Shown one piece after another: positions 1 to 5,691 of a stretch of DNA of 5,691 nucleotides. Origin of the DNA: Mucilaginibacter sp. (GTDB lineage: Bacteria; Bacteroidota; Bacteroidia; Sphingobacteriales; Sphingobacteriaceae); assembly GCA_028288315.1 (NCBI GenBank), contig JAQBNY010000107.1, positions 1 through 5,691 on the forward strand, given 5' to 3'. A program made the translations under genes and the position numbers. The notes under the pieces were generated by a model. The model searched no databases. It saw only the letters and a program-made list of their open reading frames with translations, and was not told the DNA's origin. How positions within the stretch are numbered: position 1 is the first letter of the stretch; each line of letters starts with the position of its first letter.

Positions 1-858
1 ACCGTATCACAGGGGGCGATCTATTTGAATGATTTTTTAGAGTTTTTCGAGATCAAACCTAAAATAACGGTTGCCACAAACCCCTTACCATTTCCCAACC
101 CGATCAAACAAGGATTTATATTTGAAAATGTAGGTTTTCAATACCATAATTCGGAAGCCTGGGCCAACCGCCATCTAAGCTTTATCCTGCGCCCCGGTGA
201 AAAATTGGCCTTAGTAGGAGAGAATGGCGCTGGTAAGACTACGCTGGTTAAATTATTGGCTCGTTTGTATGATCCGACCGAGGGACGGATTTTGTTAGAT
301 GGCATCGATCTGAAGGCATACGCTATTGATGATCTGCGGTTAAACCTGGGGATTATCTTCCAGGATTATCTGCGTTATCAAATGACGCTCTCTCAAAATA
401 TCGCAGTCGGCAATATCCGTGAAATTAATAATAAAGCCTTAATCAGGAAGGCAGCACAGGAAAGCCTGGCGGATTCTCTGGCTGAAAAGCTGCCAAACCG
501 GTACGAACAATGGCTAGGCAGGCGGTTCAATGATGGGGTAGAATTGTCGGGCGGAGAATGGCAAAAGGTAGCTCTGGCACGTGCCTATATGAAGGATGCA
601 CAAGTATTAATTCTGGATGAACCCACCGCGGCGCTGGATGCCAGGGCAGAGTATGAGGTTTTTCAGCGATTTGCAGAGCTGACGAAAGGCAAATCGGCGG
701 TATTAATTTCCCACCGCTTTTCCACTGCAAGGCTGGCAGACCGAATATTGGTATTAGAAAAAGGAACAGTACTGGAAATAGGGACACATCAGGAACTGCT
801 GGATAAGAATGGCCGTTATGCCGAACTTTTTAATTTGCAAGCCATGGGTTATCAATAA
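1..858 (+). CDS. ABC exporter, C-terminal half with ATP-binding domain (5'-truncated by window edge)
   Basis: This is the ATP-hydrolysing half of an inner-membrane ABC exporter. The reading frame is open back to base 1, so the gene starts upstream; the TTG at 25 is only an internal Leu codon. 285 residues are visible. The first ~16 (TVSQGAIYLNDFLEFF) resemble the linker after the last transmembrane helix of fused permease-ATPase proteins, which are usually about 570-620 residues long. Numbering from base 1, I see Walker A GENGAGKTT (73-81), the Q-loop Gln in IIFQDY (121), the signature LSGGEWQ (182-188), Walker B VLILDEP (202-208), a D-loop AALD and the switch His in ISHR (238). All ATPase motifs are intact. 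The signature has EWQ rather than the common QRQ, a variant I associate with MsbA-like and peptide-exporter-like ABC proteins. The substrate cannot be deduced. A 485-base gap follows, so it is probably the last gene of its unit. Confidence 0.95.
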   Translation, partial: TVSQGAIYLNDFLEFFEIKPKITVATNPLPFPNPIKQGFIFENVGFQYHNSEAWANRHLSFILRPGEKLALVGENGAGKTTLVKLLARLYDPTEGRILLDGIDLKAYAIDDLRLNLGIIFQDYLRYQMTLSQNIAVGNIREINNKALIRKAAQESLADSLAEKLPNRYEQWLGRRFNDGVELSGGEWQKVALARAYMKDAQVLILDEPTAALDARAEYEVFQRFAELTKGKSAVLISHRFSTARLADRILVLEKGTVLEIGTHQELLDKNGRYAELFNLQAMGYQ

Positions 859-1343
859 TTTATACCTGAATTGGAATGAAATAAATTTCTTCCGTTATCC
901 TAACTTACGGGGCGGGTGACAATATGAGTAAGGATGGCTAAAACAAGAGGAAATTGCTGCAAAAACGAATAGCAAAGTTTCAAGATCAAGGATAACCATT
1001 TCAGCGCATCCGTGTCCAATCTGATGCAACCCTTGCCGGTTATAACTGCCGCCATTGTACAGCTATGATCAGTTGCGGAACATTAAGTGTTGATTGCTTT
1101 CACTAGCATTTTATATAAAATATTAGTTAAATTTATTGTTAGGATAAAACAAAGACACAGCCACATAGTTATTAATTAACATCACTAAATCTGGATGATC
1201 TAATTTCCGCTACAACCAGGCATAAGAAATTAACTTATTACACTTCCTTCCGATCTGCAGCAAACTAAATCGTTTAAGGGTATGCAGAACAGCAGCGAAA
1301 TACCGGCCCTATAGATAACATAGCCTGGAAAACATCAAAAGAC
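859..1343. other. Intergenic region with no supported gene
   Basis: These 485 bases carry stops in all frames and I recognise no gene in them. There is no TTTG in the stretch, so no good Bacteroidota -7 element (TAnnTTTG) for the gene downstream. An AT-rich block lies around 1106-1150, including the perfect 14-base palindrome ATTTTATATAAAAT at 1108-1121. I found no convincing terminator hairpin after the ABC gene. It may be decayed sequence or carry regulatory signals I cannot read. Confidence 0.6.
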
Positions 1344-1757
1344 ATGATTTCACCTTTAGTATTTATGACTATGAAAGCAATTATTTCATTAAAAGTGCAC
1401 GGCATCCTGGATTATGCCGGAGGCATTCTGATCACTTTTTCTCCATGGATATTCGGCTTTGCCGACCTTGGCGGTGCGCCGCTGTACATACCACTTTGCC
1501 TTGGTTCCATGCAGTTGGTGATGGCCCTATTCAGCAACCACCCGTATGGCTTATTTAAAGTTTTTCCAATGCAATTACACCTGATCATTGATATGTTTGC
1601 TGGGATACTTATGCTGGCATCTCCATGGATCTATGGGTTTTATCATGTCGTGTTTTTGCCACATTTATTGTTGGGTATGATGTCATTTTTTGCCGGTTTG
1701 CTAACGAGCCATTCACCCATGTACAAGTTAGAACTATTTGATGAAAGAGGTTACTAA
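1344..1757 (+). CDS. Small membrane protein with two SPW repeats
   Basis: A 137-residue hydrophobic protein of the SPW-repeat family, whose biochemical role is not established. Two similar halves can be read directly: V-H-G-I-L-D (18-23) ... SPWIFGF (33-39), and L-H-L-I-I-D (78-83) ... SPWIYGF (93-99), offset by exactly 60 residues. This points to an internal duplication. Each half gives about two membrane segments (roughly 19-39, 45-63, 78-99 and 102-120), so a four-helix inner-membrane protein is likely; there is no signal peptide. In-frame ATGs lie at 1344, 1365 and 1371. The start at 1371 (MKAIIS..., 128 residues) begins closer to the conserved part and is a realistic alternative, and no ribosome binding site decides between them. 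The gene stands alone between two long gaps. No promoter or operon partner is apparent. Confidence 0.85.
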   Translation: MISPLVFMTMKAIISLKVHGILDYAGGILITFSPWIFGFADLGGAPLYIPLCLGSMQLVMALFSNHPYGLFKVFPMQLHLIIDMFAGILMLASPWIYGFYHVVFLPHLLLGMMSFFAGLLTSHSPMYKLELFDERGY

Positions 1758-1908
1758 TGGGAACATCCGACAGCTGTAACGCTCGATTCTTTCGGCAGTA
1801 GCGGCCTCCATTTTAACTGACTACCTATTGGCTAAGGCAATGCAAAGGCCGTTATGGTAGAAGAGTCTAAAGTTCCTACATATACGGCATTAATAAATAC
1901 ATAGTCTA
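1758..1908. other. Non-coding stretch between the SPW gene and the susC leader
   Basis: No gene is supported here. An ATG overlaps the SPW stop codon (TAATG, 1755-1759) but opens only a 14-codon frame that ends at 1799-1801. The stretch contains one wide inverted repeat (listed separately). It probably holds the 3' end of the SPW transcript and the upstream part of the susC promoter region. Confidence 0.5.
1800..1853 (+). repeat. Wide inverted repeat downstream of the SPW gene
   Basis: CGGCCT at 1802-1807 is matched by AGGCCG at 1846-1851, and the pairing extends outward by one G-T and one A-T pair to 1800 and 1853. The loop is 38 bases and no T-run follows, so it is not a textbook intrinsic terminator. 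It could be a weak 3'-end structure of the SPW mRNA or a chance match. Confidence 0.3.
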
Positions 1909-1916
1909 TAGATTTG
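1909..1916 (+). promoter_or_regulatory. Candidate Bacteroidota -7 promoter element for the leader-susCD transcript
   Basis: TAGATTTG is a perfect match to the TAnnTTTG element recognised by the Bacteroidota primary sigma factor. Its TTTG is the only one in the whole 1758-2298 gap. A start a few bases downstream would give about 30 bases before the small ORF at 1955 and a leader of about 380 bases before susC. No clear TTTG/TTG -33 element lies about 20 bases upstream. Alternatively, this TTTG (1913-1916) could be the -33 element of a second promoter with the imperfect -7 box TATGTTTA at 1937-1944 (20-base spacer), which would place the start almost at the ATG of 1955. Confidence 0.45.
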
Positions 1917-1954
1917 GTAGATTAAATATTTATTAATATGTTTACCCCCACATC

Positions 1955-2065
1955 ATGAAAACAACAGTAATAATTGGAAATAAATCTCTCTCAGAGATTA
2001 CCATTAAAAACAAGGTCATACACATCTTTTTAAAAGATGCTATTATGTGTTGTTGTTGTCAATAA
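1955..2065 (+). CDS. Putative cysteine-rich leader peptide upstream of susC (upstream ORF)
   Basis: A 36-codon ORF starting with ATG (MKTTVIIGNK...) and ending DAIMCCCCQ-TAA. The four cysteines (residues 32-35) are all TGT (2048-2059) and lie one codon before the end. The rest is basic and hydrophobic and contains no other Cys. I recognise no family and no signal peptide. It sits after a -7-like element and 233 bases before the susC start, with a GC-rich hairpin between, which is the geometry of an amino-acid leader peptide. Runs of regulatory codons near the end of a short upstream ORF are typical of attenuators (Trp, His, Leu), and polycysteine upstream ORFs have been reported in mycobacteria. 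By inference it senses cysteine supply and controls susCD. Alternatives are a chance (TGT)4 repeat in non-coding RNA, a metal-binding peptide, or a peptide precursor. Two small hairpins lie within it (1983-1999 and 2023-2039). Confidence 0.55.
   Translation: MKTTVIIGNKSLSEITIKNKVIHIFLKDAIMCCCCQ
2023..2039 (+). promoter_or_regulatory. Hairpin just before the cysteine codons of the leader ORF
   Basis: CATCTTT (2023-2029) and AAAGATG (2033-2039) form a perfect 7-bp stem with loop TTA; as DNA it is a 17-base odd palindrome. It ends 8 bases before the first Cys codon. A second perfect 7-bp stem in the same ORF is AATCTCT/AGAGATT (1983-1989/1993-1999, loop CTC). Both are AT-rich and would be unfolded by a translating ribosome. 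A role in pausing or attenuation is only inferred. Confidence 0.3.
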
Positions 2066-2298
2066 CCCAACTCTATTTAACAAAATAGTTAACAGGATAA
2101 AAATATCCTTATAGAATGACTTATGTCCGATTAATATCAACTCCAAAATATGTGTTAAAGATTACATAAACAATAAAACCGGCGGGGAAGCCCCACCGGT
2201 TGTCAAATGAAGTACCAGTTCCGTAACGGCAAATCACTGACTGATACTCATTCCCAGTCTTAGCAATGAATTAATCATTAACATAAAACCTGTTAAAT
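2066..2298 (+). promoter_or_regulatory. Structured untranslated leader between the Cys-rich ORF and susC
   Basis: This 233-base stretch has no supported gene and no TTTG, hence no obvious internal promoter; susC is therefore probably transcribed through it from upstream. It begins with small AT-rich hairpins: CTATTT/AAATAG (2073-2078/2083-2088), which excludes an overlapping TTAAC/GTTAA pairing (2077-2081/2088-2092), then AGGATA/TATCCT with an AAAA loop (2094-2109). The strong GC-rich hairpin at 2177-2201 follows. After it comes an 18-codon open frame without recognisable features (2207-2263), and then AT-rich sequence up to the susC ATG with no Shine-Dalgarno motif. Confidence 0.45.
2177..2201 (+). 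terminator. GC-rich hairpin in the susC leader, candidate attenuator
   Basis: The arms AACCGGCGGGG (2177-2187) and CCCCACCGGTT (2191-2201) pair with a single C-A mismatch around the loop AAG. This is by far the most stable-looking structure in the gap. It lies 111 bases after the leader ORF stop and 97 bases before the susC start. On the + strand only TTGT follows, so it is a weak textbook intrinsic terminator. Read on the - strand it is followed by TTTTATTGTTT and looks more like a terminator, yet no - strand gene is present. I favour a role as a + strand attenuator or transcript-end structure, with the terminating direction unproven. Confidence 0.5.
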
Positions 2299-5200
2299 AT
2301 GGAAATATTTATCCGTAAGAAAAAATCACTTATACCCTTAAACTTAATTGTTTTATTACTCGCTTTAACGGTTCCGCGCACCCTGCGGGCACAAACCGAA
2401 CCGGCTCCTTTAATCAATTCAAAATTAGAAGGAAAAGTATTAGATCTGGCCACCAAGGAACCCTTACCCGGTGCTGTAGTTCGAATAAAAGGTACTACCC
2501 ATGCGGTATCCACTAATGCCGATGGCAAATTCAGCTTTATAACCGGTCAGAAGTTTCCTTATACCTTACTCATCAGTTATGTAAGTTATGAATCTCAGGA
2601 AATTGTAGTTGATGGCAGCCCGGTTACTATTAAATTAAAAGAAATCACCAACAAATTAAACGATGTGGTGGTGGTAGGCTATGGCACCCAAACCCGTAAA
2701 TCATTAACCGGTTCAGTTGCCACAGTTAGTGTGGATGAGGTACGGGATAAACCTACCGCAACATTTGAACAACAATTACAAGGAAAAGCAGCGGGACTCC
2801 AAATCAGCGCATCTACAGGTGTACCGGGGGATGGCATGTTTATCCGTATTCGCGGTACCACTTCCATTAATGCCAGTAACGATCCTTTGTATGTTATTGA
2901 TGGTGTATACGTTAACAGTAGTTCTTTACAAAGCATTACCACACAAGGGCAAGCTAACAACCCTTTGTCAGATATTAGTCCTGATGATATTGAAAGTATT
3001 ACCGTTTTAAAGGATGCCGATGCTACCGCTATTTACGGCGCACGTGCAGCAAACGGCGTAATTGTGATTACTACCAAGCGTGGCAAGTATAATACTGCGC
3101 CAAAAGTTAGTTTAAGCACTTATTTCGGTGCTGCCTGGGCACCCAAACTTTGGGACTTGGTGACAGGGCCGCAACATGCACAACTGGTCAATGAAATGTA
3201 CACAAATTCAAATGCAGATGTCATAGCCGCTGCGGCAGCTGGCGGAACAACCCCTGCTACTACTTATAGCTATTTACCTTTTCGCGCCTTAACAGATAAC
3301 CCTACAGCTTCACCTGCTCCTCGCGGATTACCTCAGGACCAGTCTACTTATAATCGTTTAAGTAATGCATTCCGTACCGGTTTCCTGCAAAATTATGATG
3401 CTTCAATATCGGGTGGTAATGATAAAACAACCTATTACCTGGGTGGCGGTCTCAACAAGCAGCAAGCAGATTTGAAAACCAACGATTTTAGACGTGCAAG
3501 CTTTAAGTTCAATCTGGATCAGAAGGTTAATAATGTGTTAACTGTTGGGACCAGTAATATTCTCACGCAAACCTATCGTACCAATGCCCGCGTGGGTGAT
3601 GGCCCCCAGGGCGGCATACTGCAGTCAGCTTTGCACACTCCAACTTATTTGCCAGAAGTTAATGCTGATGGTAGTCCTGCAAAATGGGCTGGCTTTGATA
3701 ATCTGAATGTATTGCTGAACAATACTAATATGCACAGTACCAGTAACAGGTTAATAAGCAATTTATATGGCGAAGCCAAAATTTCCAAAGATCTGAAATT
3801 TCGTACCAGCTGGAGCGTGGATTATAATAATTATAATGAATTTCAATACTGGAACAGCTTTACCAACCTGGGCGTAGCCAATCATAATTTAGGAACTTCT
3901 GCTGTAAGCACCAATACAATATGGACGAATGAACAAACACTTACCTATAGTCATCTTTTTGGCAAGAACAGCGTTGGCGCATTAATAGGAAATTCGTTAC
4001 AAGGTTCCGTTTACGGACAAACCACCGCACAAGGTACTAATTTCCCTAATGACTCCTTCCAGCAGATTGCTTCAGCGGGCAGTACCACCTCTACCTCCTC
4101 AGAATCACAATATAAACTCTCCTCGTTTTTTGCCCGCGTAAATTATAATTATGCCGGTAAATACTATTTCGATGCCAGTATCCGGGCAGATGGTTCTTCA
4201 CGTTTTGGAGCTAATCATCAGTTTGGCTATTTTCCATCAGCAGGCGCAGCTTGGCGCATCAACGAAGAAGACTTTTTAAAGAATGTAAGATGGCTAAGCG
4301 ACCTCAAGTTACGCGGAAGTATTGGTGTAACGGGTAATCAGAATGGGATCAATGACTTTGCCTCACGCGGCCTATGGGGCGCAGGCGCCAATTACCAAAA
4401 CAATCCCGGCACTGTTCCATCGCAATTGGCTAACCCCAATCTGAAATGGGAAAGTACAAGGCAGACTAATATTGGTTTAGACCTGGGTTTATTTAATAAC
4501 CGGCTAACCATTAGCGGAGATGTATATGATAAGTATACCAGCAATCTGCTGCTTAATTTACCATTACCCTCCAGTTTGGGTTTCTCATCTATCCTTACCA
4601 ATGCCGGCGAAATTAGCAACAAAGGCTTTGAGTTGAGTATCAGCAGTATTAATATTAATAATGGCGGGTTTAACTGGACCACCAATTTCAATATAGCACA
4701 TAATGCGAATAAAATTGAAAAGCTGCCAACTCCCGTTGTTGCTGCTTACTCTGCCGAACGGATGGTACAAGGCTTATCTATGTATACCTTTTTTGCATAC
4801 AAGCAACTATATGTTGATCCCAAAACCGGCAACGCGGTTTATGATGATGTAGACCATAACGGCGTAATCAACGCCAACGATATTCAGGCTGTTGGCAACG
4901 CCCTGCCTACATTTACAGGTGGGTTAACTAATAACTTCCGTTACAAAGGACTTGACCTTTCTGTGTTCTTCAATTTTGTATATGGCAATAAGGTTTATAA
5001 CAATAATGCCTATTTTCTGGAAGGCGGCGGTACCCGGGATGCTAACCGAGCCATGGACACTTACCAGTTAACCCGCTGGCAAAAACCGGGAGACATTACC
5101 AATATGCCAAGGTTAACCGCTATAGGACAAAATTATACCCTTAGCCCAACCACCCGTAATATTGAAGATGGTTCGTTTTTACGCCTGAGCAATGTTGACC

Positions 5201-5412
5201 TGGGCTATACCATTCCTAAAAGCATTACCGAAAAGGTTAAGATATCATCTGTACGGGTTTATGTAAGTGGTTCAAACCTTTGGTTATTAACCAAGTATAA
5301 AGGGCCCGATCCTGAAGTTAACGTATCATCATCTCCTACAGTGTTAGGTTATGATTTGGGTACACCACCTATTCCACGCACTGTACAGGTAGGCGCAAAC
5401 ATCACCTTCTAA
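2299..5412 (+). CDS. SusC/RagA-family TonB-dependent outer-membrane transporter
   Basis: A complete 1037-residue outer-membrane receptor, the usual SusC length. With its SusD partner it would import a nutrient (glycan, peptide or other) across the outer membrane using TonB energy. Residues 1-31 form a signal peptide (RKKK, hydrophobic 11-25, cleavage after LRA before Q32). A carboxypeptidase-regulatory-like domain (about 43-118) is next, then the TonB-box region DVVVVGYGTQ (122-131) and the plug, with the SusC signatures DPLYVIDGVYV (195-205) and LKDADATAIYGARAANGV (237-254). The rest is a β-barrel ending ...ANITF with a C-terminal Phe. There is no STN domain before the carboxypeptidase-like domain, so FecR/anti-sigma signalling is unlikely. 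A calcium-loop-like D-x-D-x-N-G-x-I-x-x-x-D lies at 850-861, as in many SusC proteins. The protein contains no cysteine. The ATG at 2299 is chosen because it directly precedes the signal peptide. The substrate is unknown. Confidence 0.97.
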   Translation: MEIFIRKKKSLIPLNLIVLLLALTVPRTLRAQTEPAPLINSKLEGKVLDLATKEPLPGAVVRIKGTTHAVSTNADGKFSFITGQKFPYTLLISYVSYESQEIVVDGSPVTIKLKEITNKLNDVVVVGYGTQTRKSLTGSVATVSVDEVRDKPTATFEQQLQGKAAGLQISASTGVPGDGMFIRIRGTTSINASNDPLYVIDGVYVNSSSLQSITTQGQANNPLSDISPDDIESITVLKDADATAIYGARAANGVIVITTKRGKYNTAPKVSLSTYFGAAWAPKLWDLVTGPQHAQLVNEMYTNSNADVIAAAAAGGTTPATTYSYLPFRALTDNPTASPAPRGLPQDQSTYNRLSNAFRTGFLQNYDASISGGNDKTTYYLGGGLNKQQADLKTNDFRRASFKFNLDQKVNNVLTVGTSNILTQTYRTNARVGDGPQGGILQSALHTPTYLPEVNADGSPAKWAGFDNLNVLLNNTNMHSTSNRLISNLYGEAKISKDLKFRTSWSVDYNNYNEFQYWNSFTNLGVANHNLGTSAVSTNTIWTNEQTLTYSHLFGKNSVGALIGNSLQGSVYGQTTAQGTNFPNDSFQQIASAGSTTSTSSESQYKLSSFFARVNYNYAGKYYFDASIRADGSSRFGANHQFGYFPSAGAAWRINEEDFLKNVRWLSDLKLRGSIGVTGNQNGINDFASRGLWGAGANYQNNPGTVPSQLANPNLKWESTRQTNIGLDLGLFNNRLTISGDVYDKYTSNLLLNLPLPSSLGFSSILTNAGEISNKGFELSISSININNGGFNWTTNFNIAHNANKIEKLPTPVVAAYSAERMVQGLSMYTFFAYKQLYVDPKTGNAVYDDVDHNGVINANDIQAVGNALPTFTGGLTNNFRYKGLDLSVFFNFVYGNKVYNNNAYFLEGGGTRDANRAMDTYQLTRWQKPGDITNMPRLTAIGQNYTLSPTTRNIEDGSFLRLSNVDLGYTIPKSITEKVKISSVRVYVSGSNLWLLTKYKGPDPEVNVSSSPTVLGYDLGTPPIPRTVQVGANITF

Positions 5413-5432
5413 TTATCAAAAAGCAGATCATT

Positions 5433-5691
5433 ATGAAAAAAGTCATTTATATATTTACGATATTATTACTCTTTACTTCCTGCAAGAAATTCCTGGAAAC
5501 GCAGCCACAATTGCAAGTGGACCAGTCGCAGGCTATTACTAATGCGGGCTCGGCCGCTTCAGCGGTAAACGGTTTATTTAATTTACTGGCCAGCAATAGC
5601 TATTATGGTTCTAATTTTCAGGCTCTATCTTATCTTTCAGGAGGCGATATCCAATGGACAGGTTCGCAAAGTGACCCGAGCGAGATTACCA
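5433..5691 (+). CDS. SusD/RagB-family outer-membrane lipoprotein, N-terminal part (cut by window edge)
   Basis: The first 86 residues of the SusD-like substrate-binding lipoprotein that caps the SusC channel. The start MKKVIYIFTILLLFTSC is a lipoprotein signal peptide with lipobox LFTSC; C17 would be lipidated, and KKFLE follows, the usual beginning of mature SusD proteins. The segment AVNGLFNLLAS (44-54) followed by a Tyr/Gly-rich stretch and SGGDIQW (69-75) fits the N-terminal helical region of the family. The gene begins 20 bases after the susC stop and must be co-transcribed with it. Full-length relatives have about 450-600 residues, so most of the gene lies beyond the window. The only cysteine visible is the lipid-bearing one. 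No clear ribosome binding site precedes the ATG, as is common in Bacteroidota. Confidence 0.93.
   Translation, partial: MKKVIYIFTILLLFTSCKKFLETQPQLQVDQSQAITNAGSAASAVNGLFNLLASNSYYGSNFQALSYLSGGDIQWTGSQSDPSEIT

Noticed and set aside
900..1055. A 51-codon minus-strand open frame (MAAVITGKGC... start) after the ABC gene.
   Set aside because: No recognisable family, no promoter element, a single moderately hydrophobic stretch only; a frame of this length is expected by chance.
859..1343. tRNA, small RNA, CRISPR or insertion-sequence remnants in the gap.
   Set aside because: No cloverleaf, no regularly spaced repeats, no terminal inverted repeats or transposase fragments were found by eye.
1757..1801. 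TAATG overlap at the SPW stop, suggesting a translationally coupled next gene.
   Set aside because: The frame closes after 14 codons and shows no recognisable feature.
1938..1958. Six-codon frame whose stop overlaps the leader ORF start (ATGA).
   Set aside because: Too short to support; it lies in AT-rich promoter-proximal sequence, and the overlap is probably coincidence.
2177..2201. Reading the GC-rich hairpin as the terminator of a minus-strand gene.
   Set aside because: The T-rich tail is on that side, but the DNA to its right is the + strand susC gene, so no minus-strand transcript unit is supported.
2271..2528. Minus-strand open frame overlapping the susC start.
   Set aside because: It is a shadow of the susC coding sequence, whose signal peptide and domains are unambiguous; the antisense translation resembles nothing known.

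Overview
The window looks like a piece of a Bacteroidota chromosome, probably Sphingobacteriales-like (Pedobacter/Mucilaginibacter type). The grounds are a SusC/RagA TonB-dependent transporter directly followed by a SusD/RagB lipoprotein, a promoter element of the Bacteroidota TAnnTTTG type, the lack of clear Shine-Dalgarno sequences, and moderate GC content. The assignment to order is an inference from protein style, not from a search.

Layout, all genes on the + strand. Bases 1-858 hold the C-terminal half (linker plus nucleotide-binding domain) of an exporter-type ABC protein whose membrane half lies off the left edge. A 485-base non-coding stretch follows. Bases 1344-1757 encode a small membrane protein made of two SPW repeats. 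A second 541-base stretch (1758-2298) separates it from the susC gene and is the most interesting part of the window. Bases 2299-5412 encode a complete 1037-residue SusC-like receptor. After a 20-base gap, a SusD-like lipoprotein starts at 5433 and runs off the right edge.

The stretch before susC appears to be a long regulated leader. It contains a perfect TAnnTTTG promoter element (1909-1916; its TTTG is the only one in 1758-2298). Then comes a 36-codon upstream ORF (1955-2065) that ends in four consecutive TGT cysteine codons just before its last sense codon (...MCCCCQ-stop). About 110 bases further on is a GC-rich hairpin (2177-2201), and only about 100 bases after that does susC start. 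The arrangement resembles a leader-peptide attenuator in which ribosome behaviour at a cysteine run controls the downstream susCD operon. The encoded SusC has no cysteine at all, and the visible part of SusD has only its lipidation cysteine, so both could still be made when cysteine is scarce. My hypothesis is a cysteine- or sulfur-responsive switch on a nutrient-uptake system. The substrate cannot be told from this window, and no classical antiterminator pairing was found by eye.

The ABC gene and the SPW gene are separated from susCD and from each other by long gaps and probably do not belong to the same operon.
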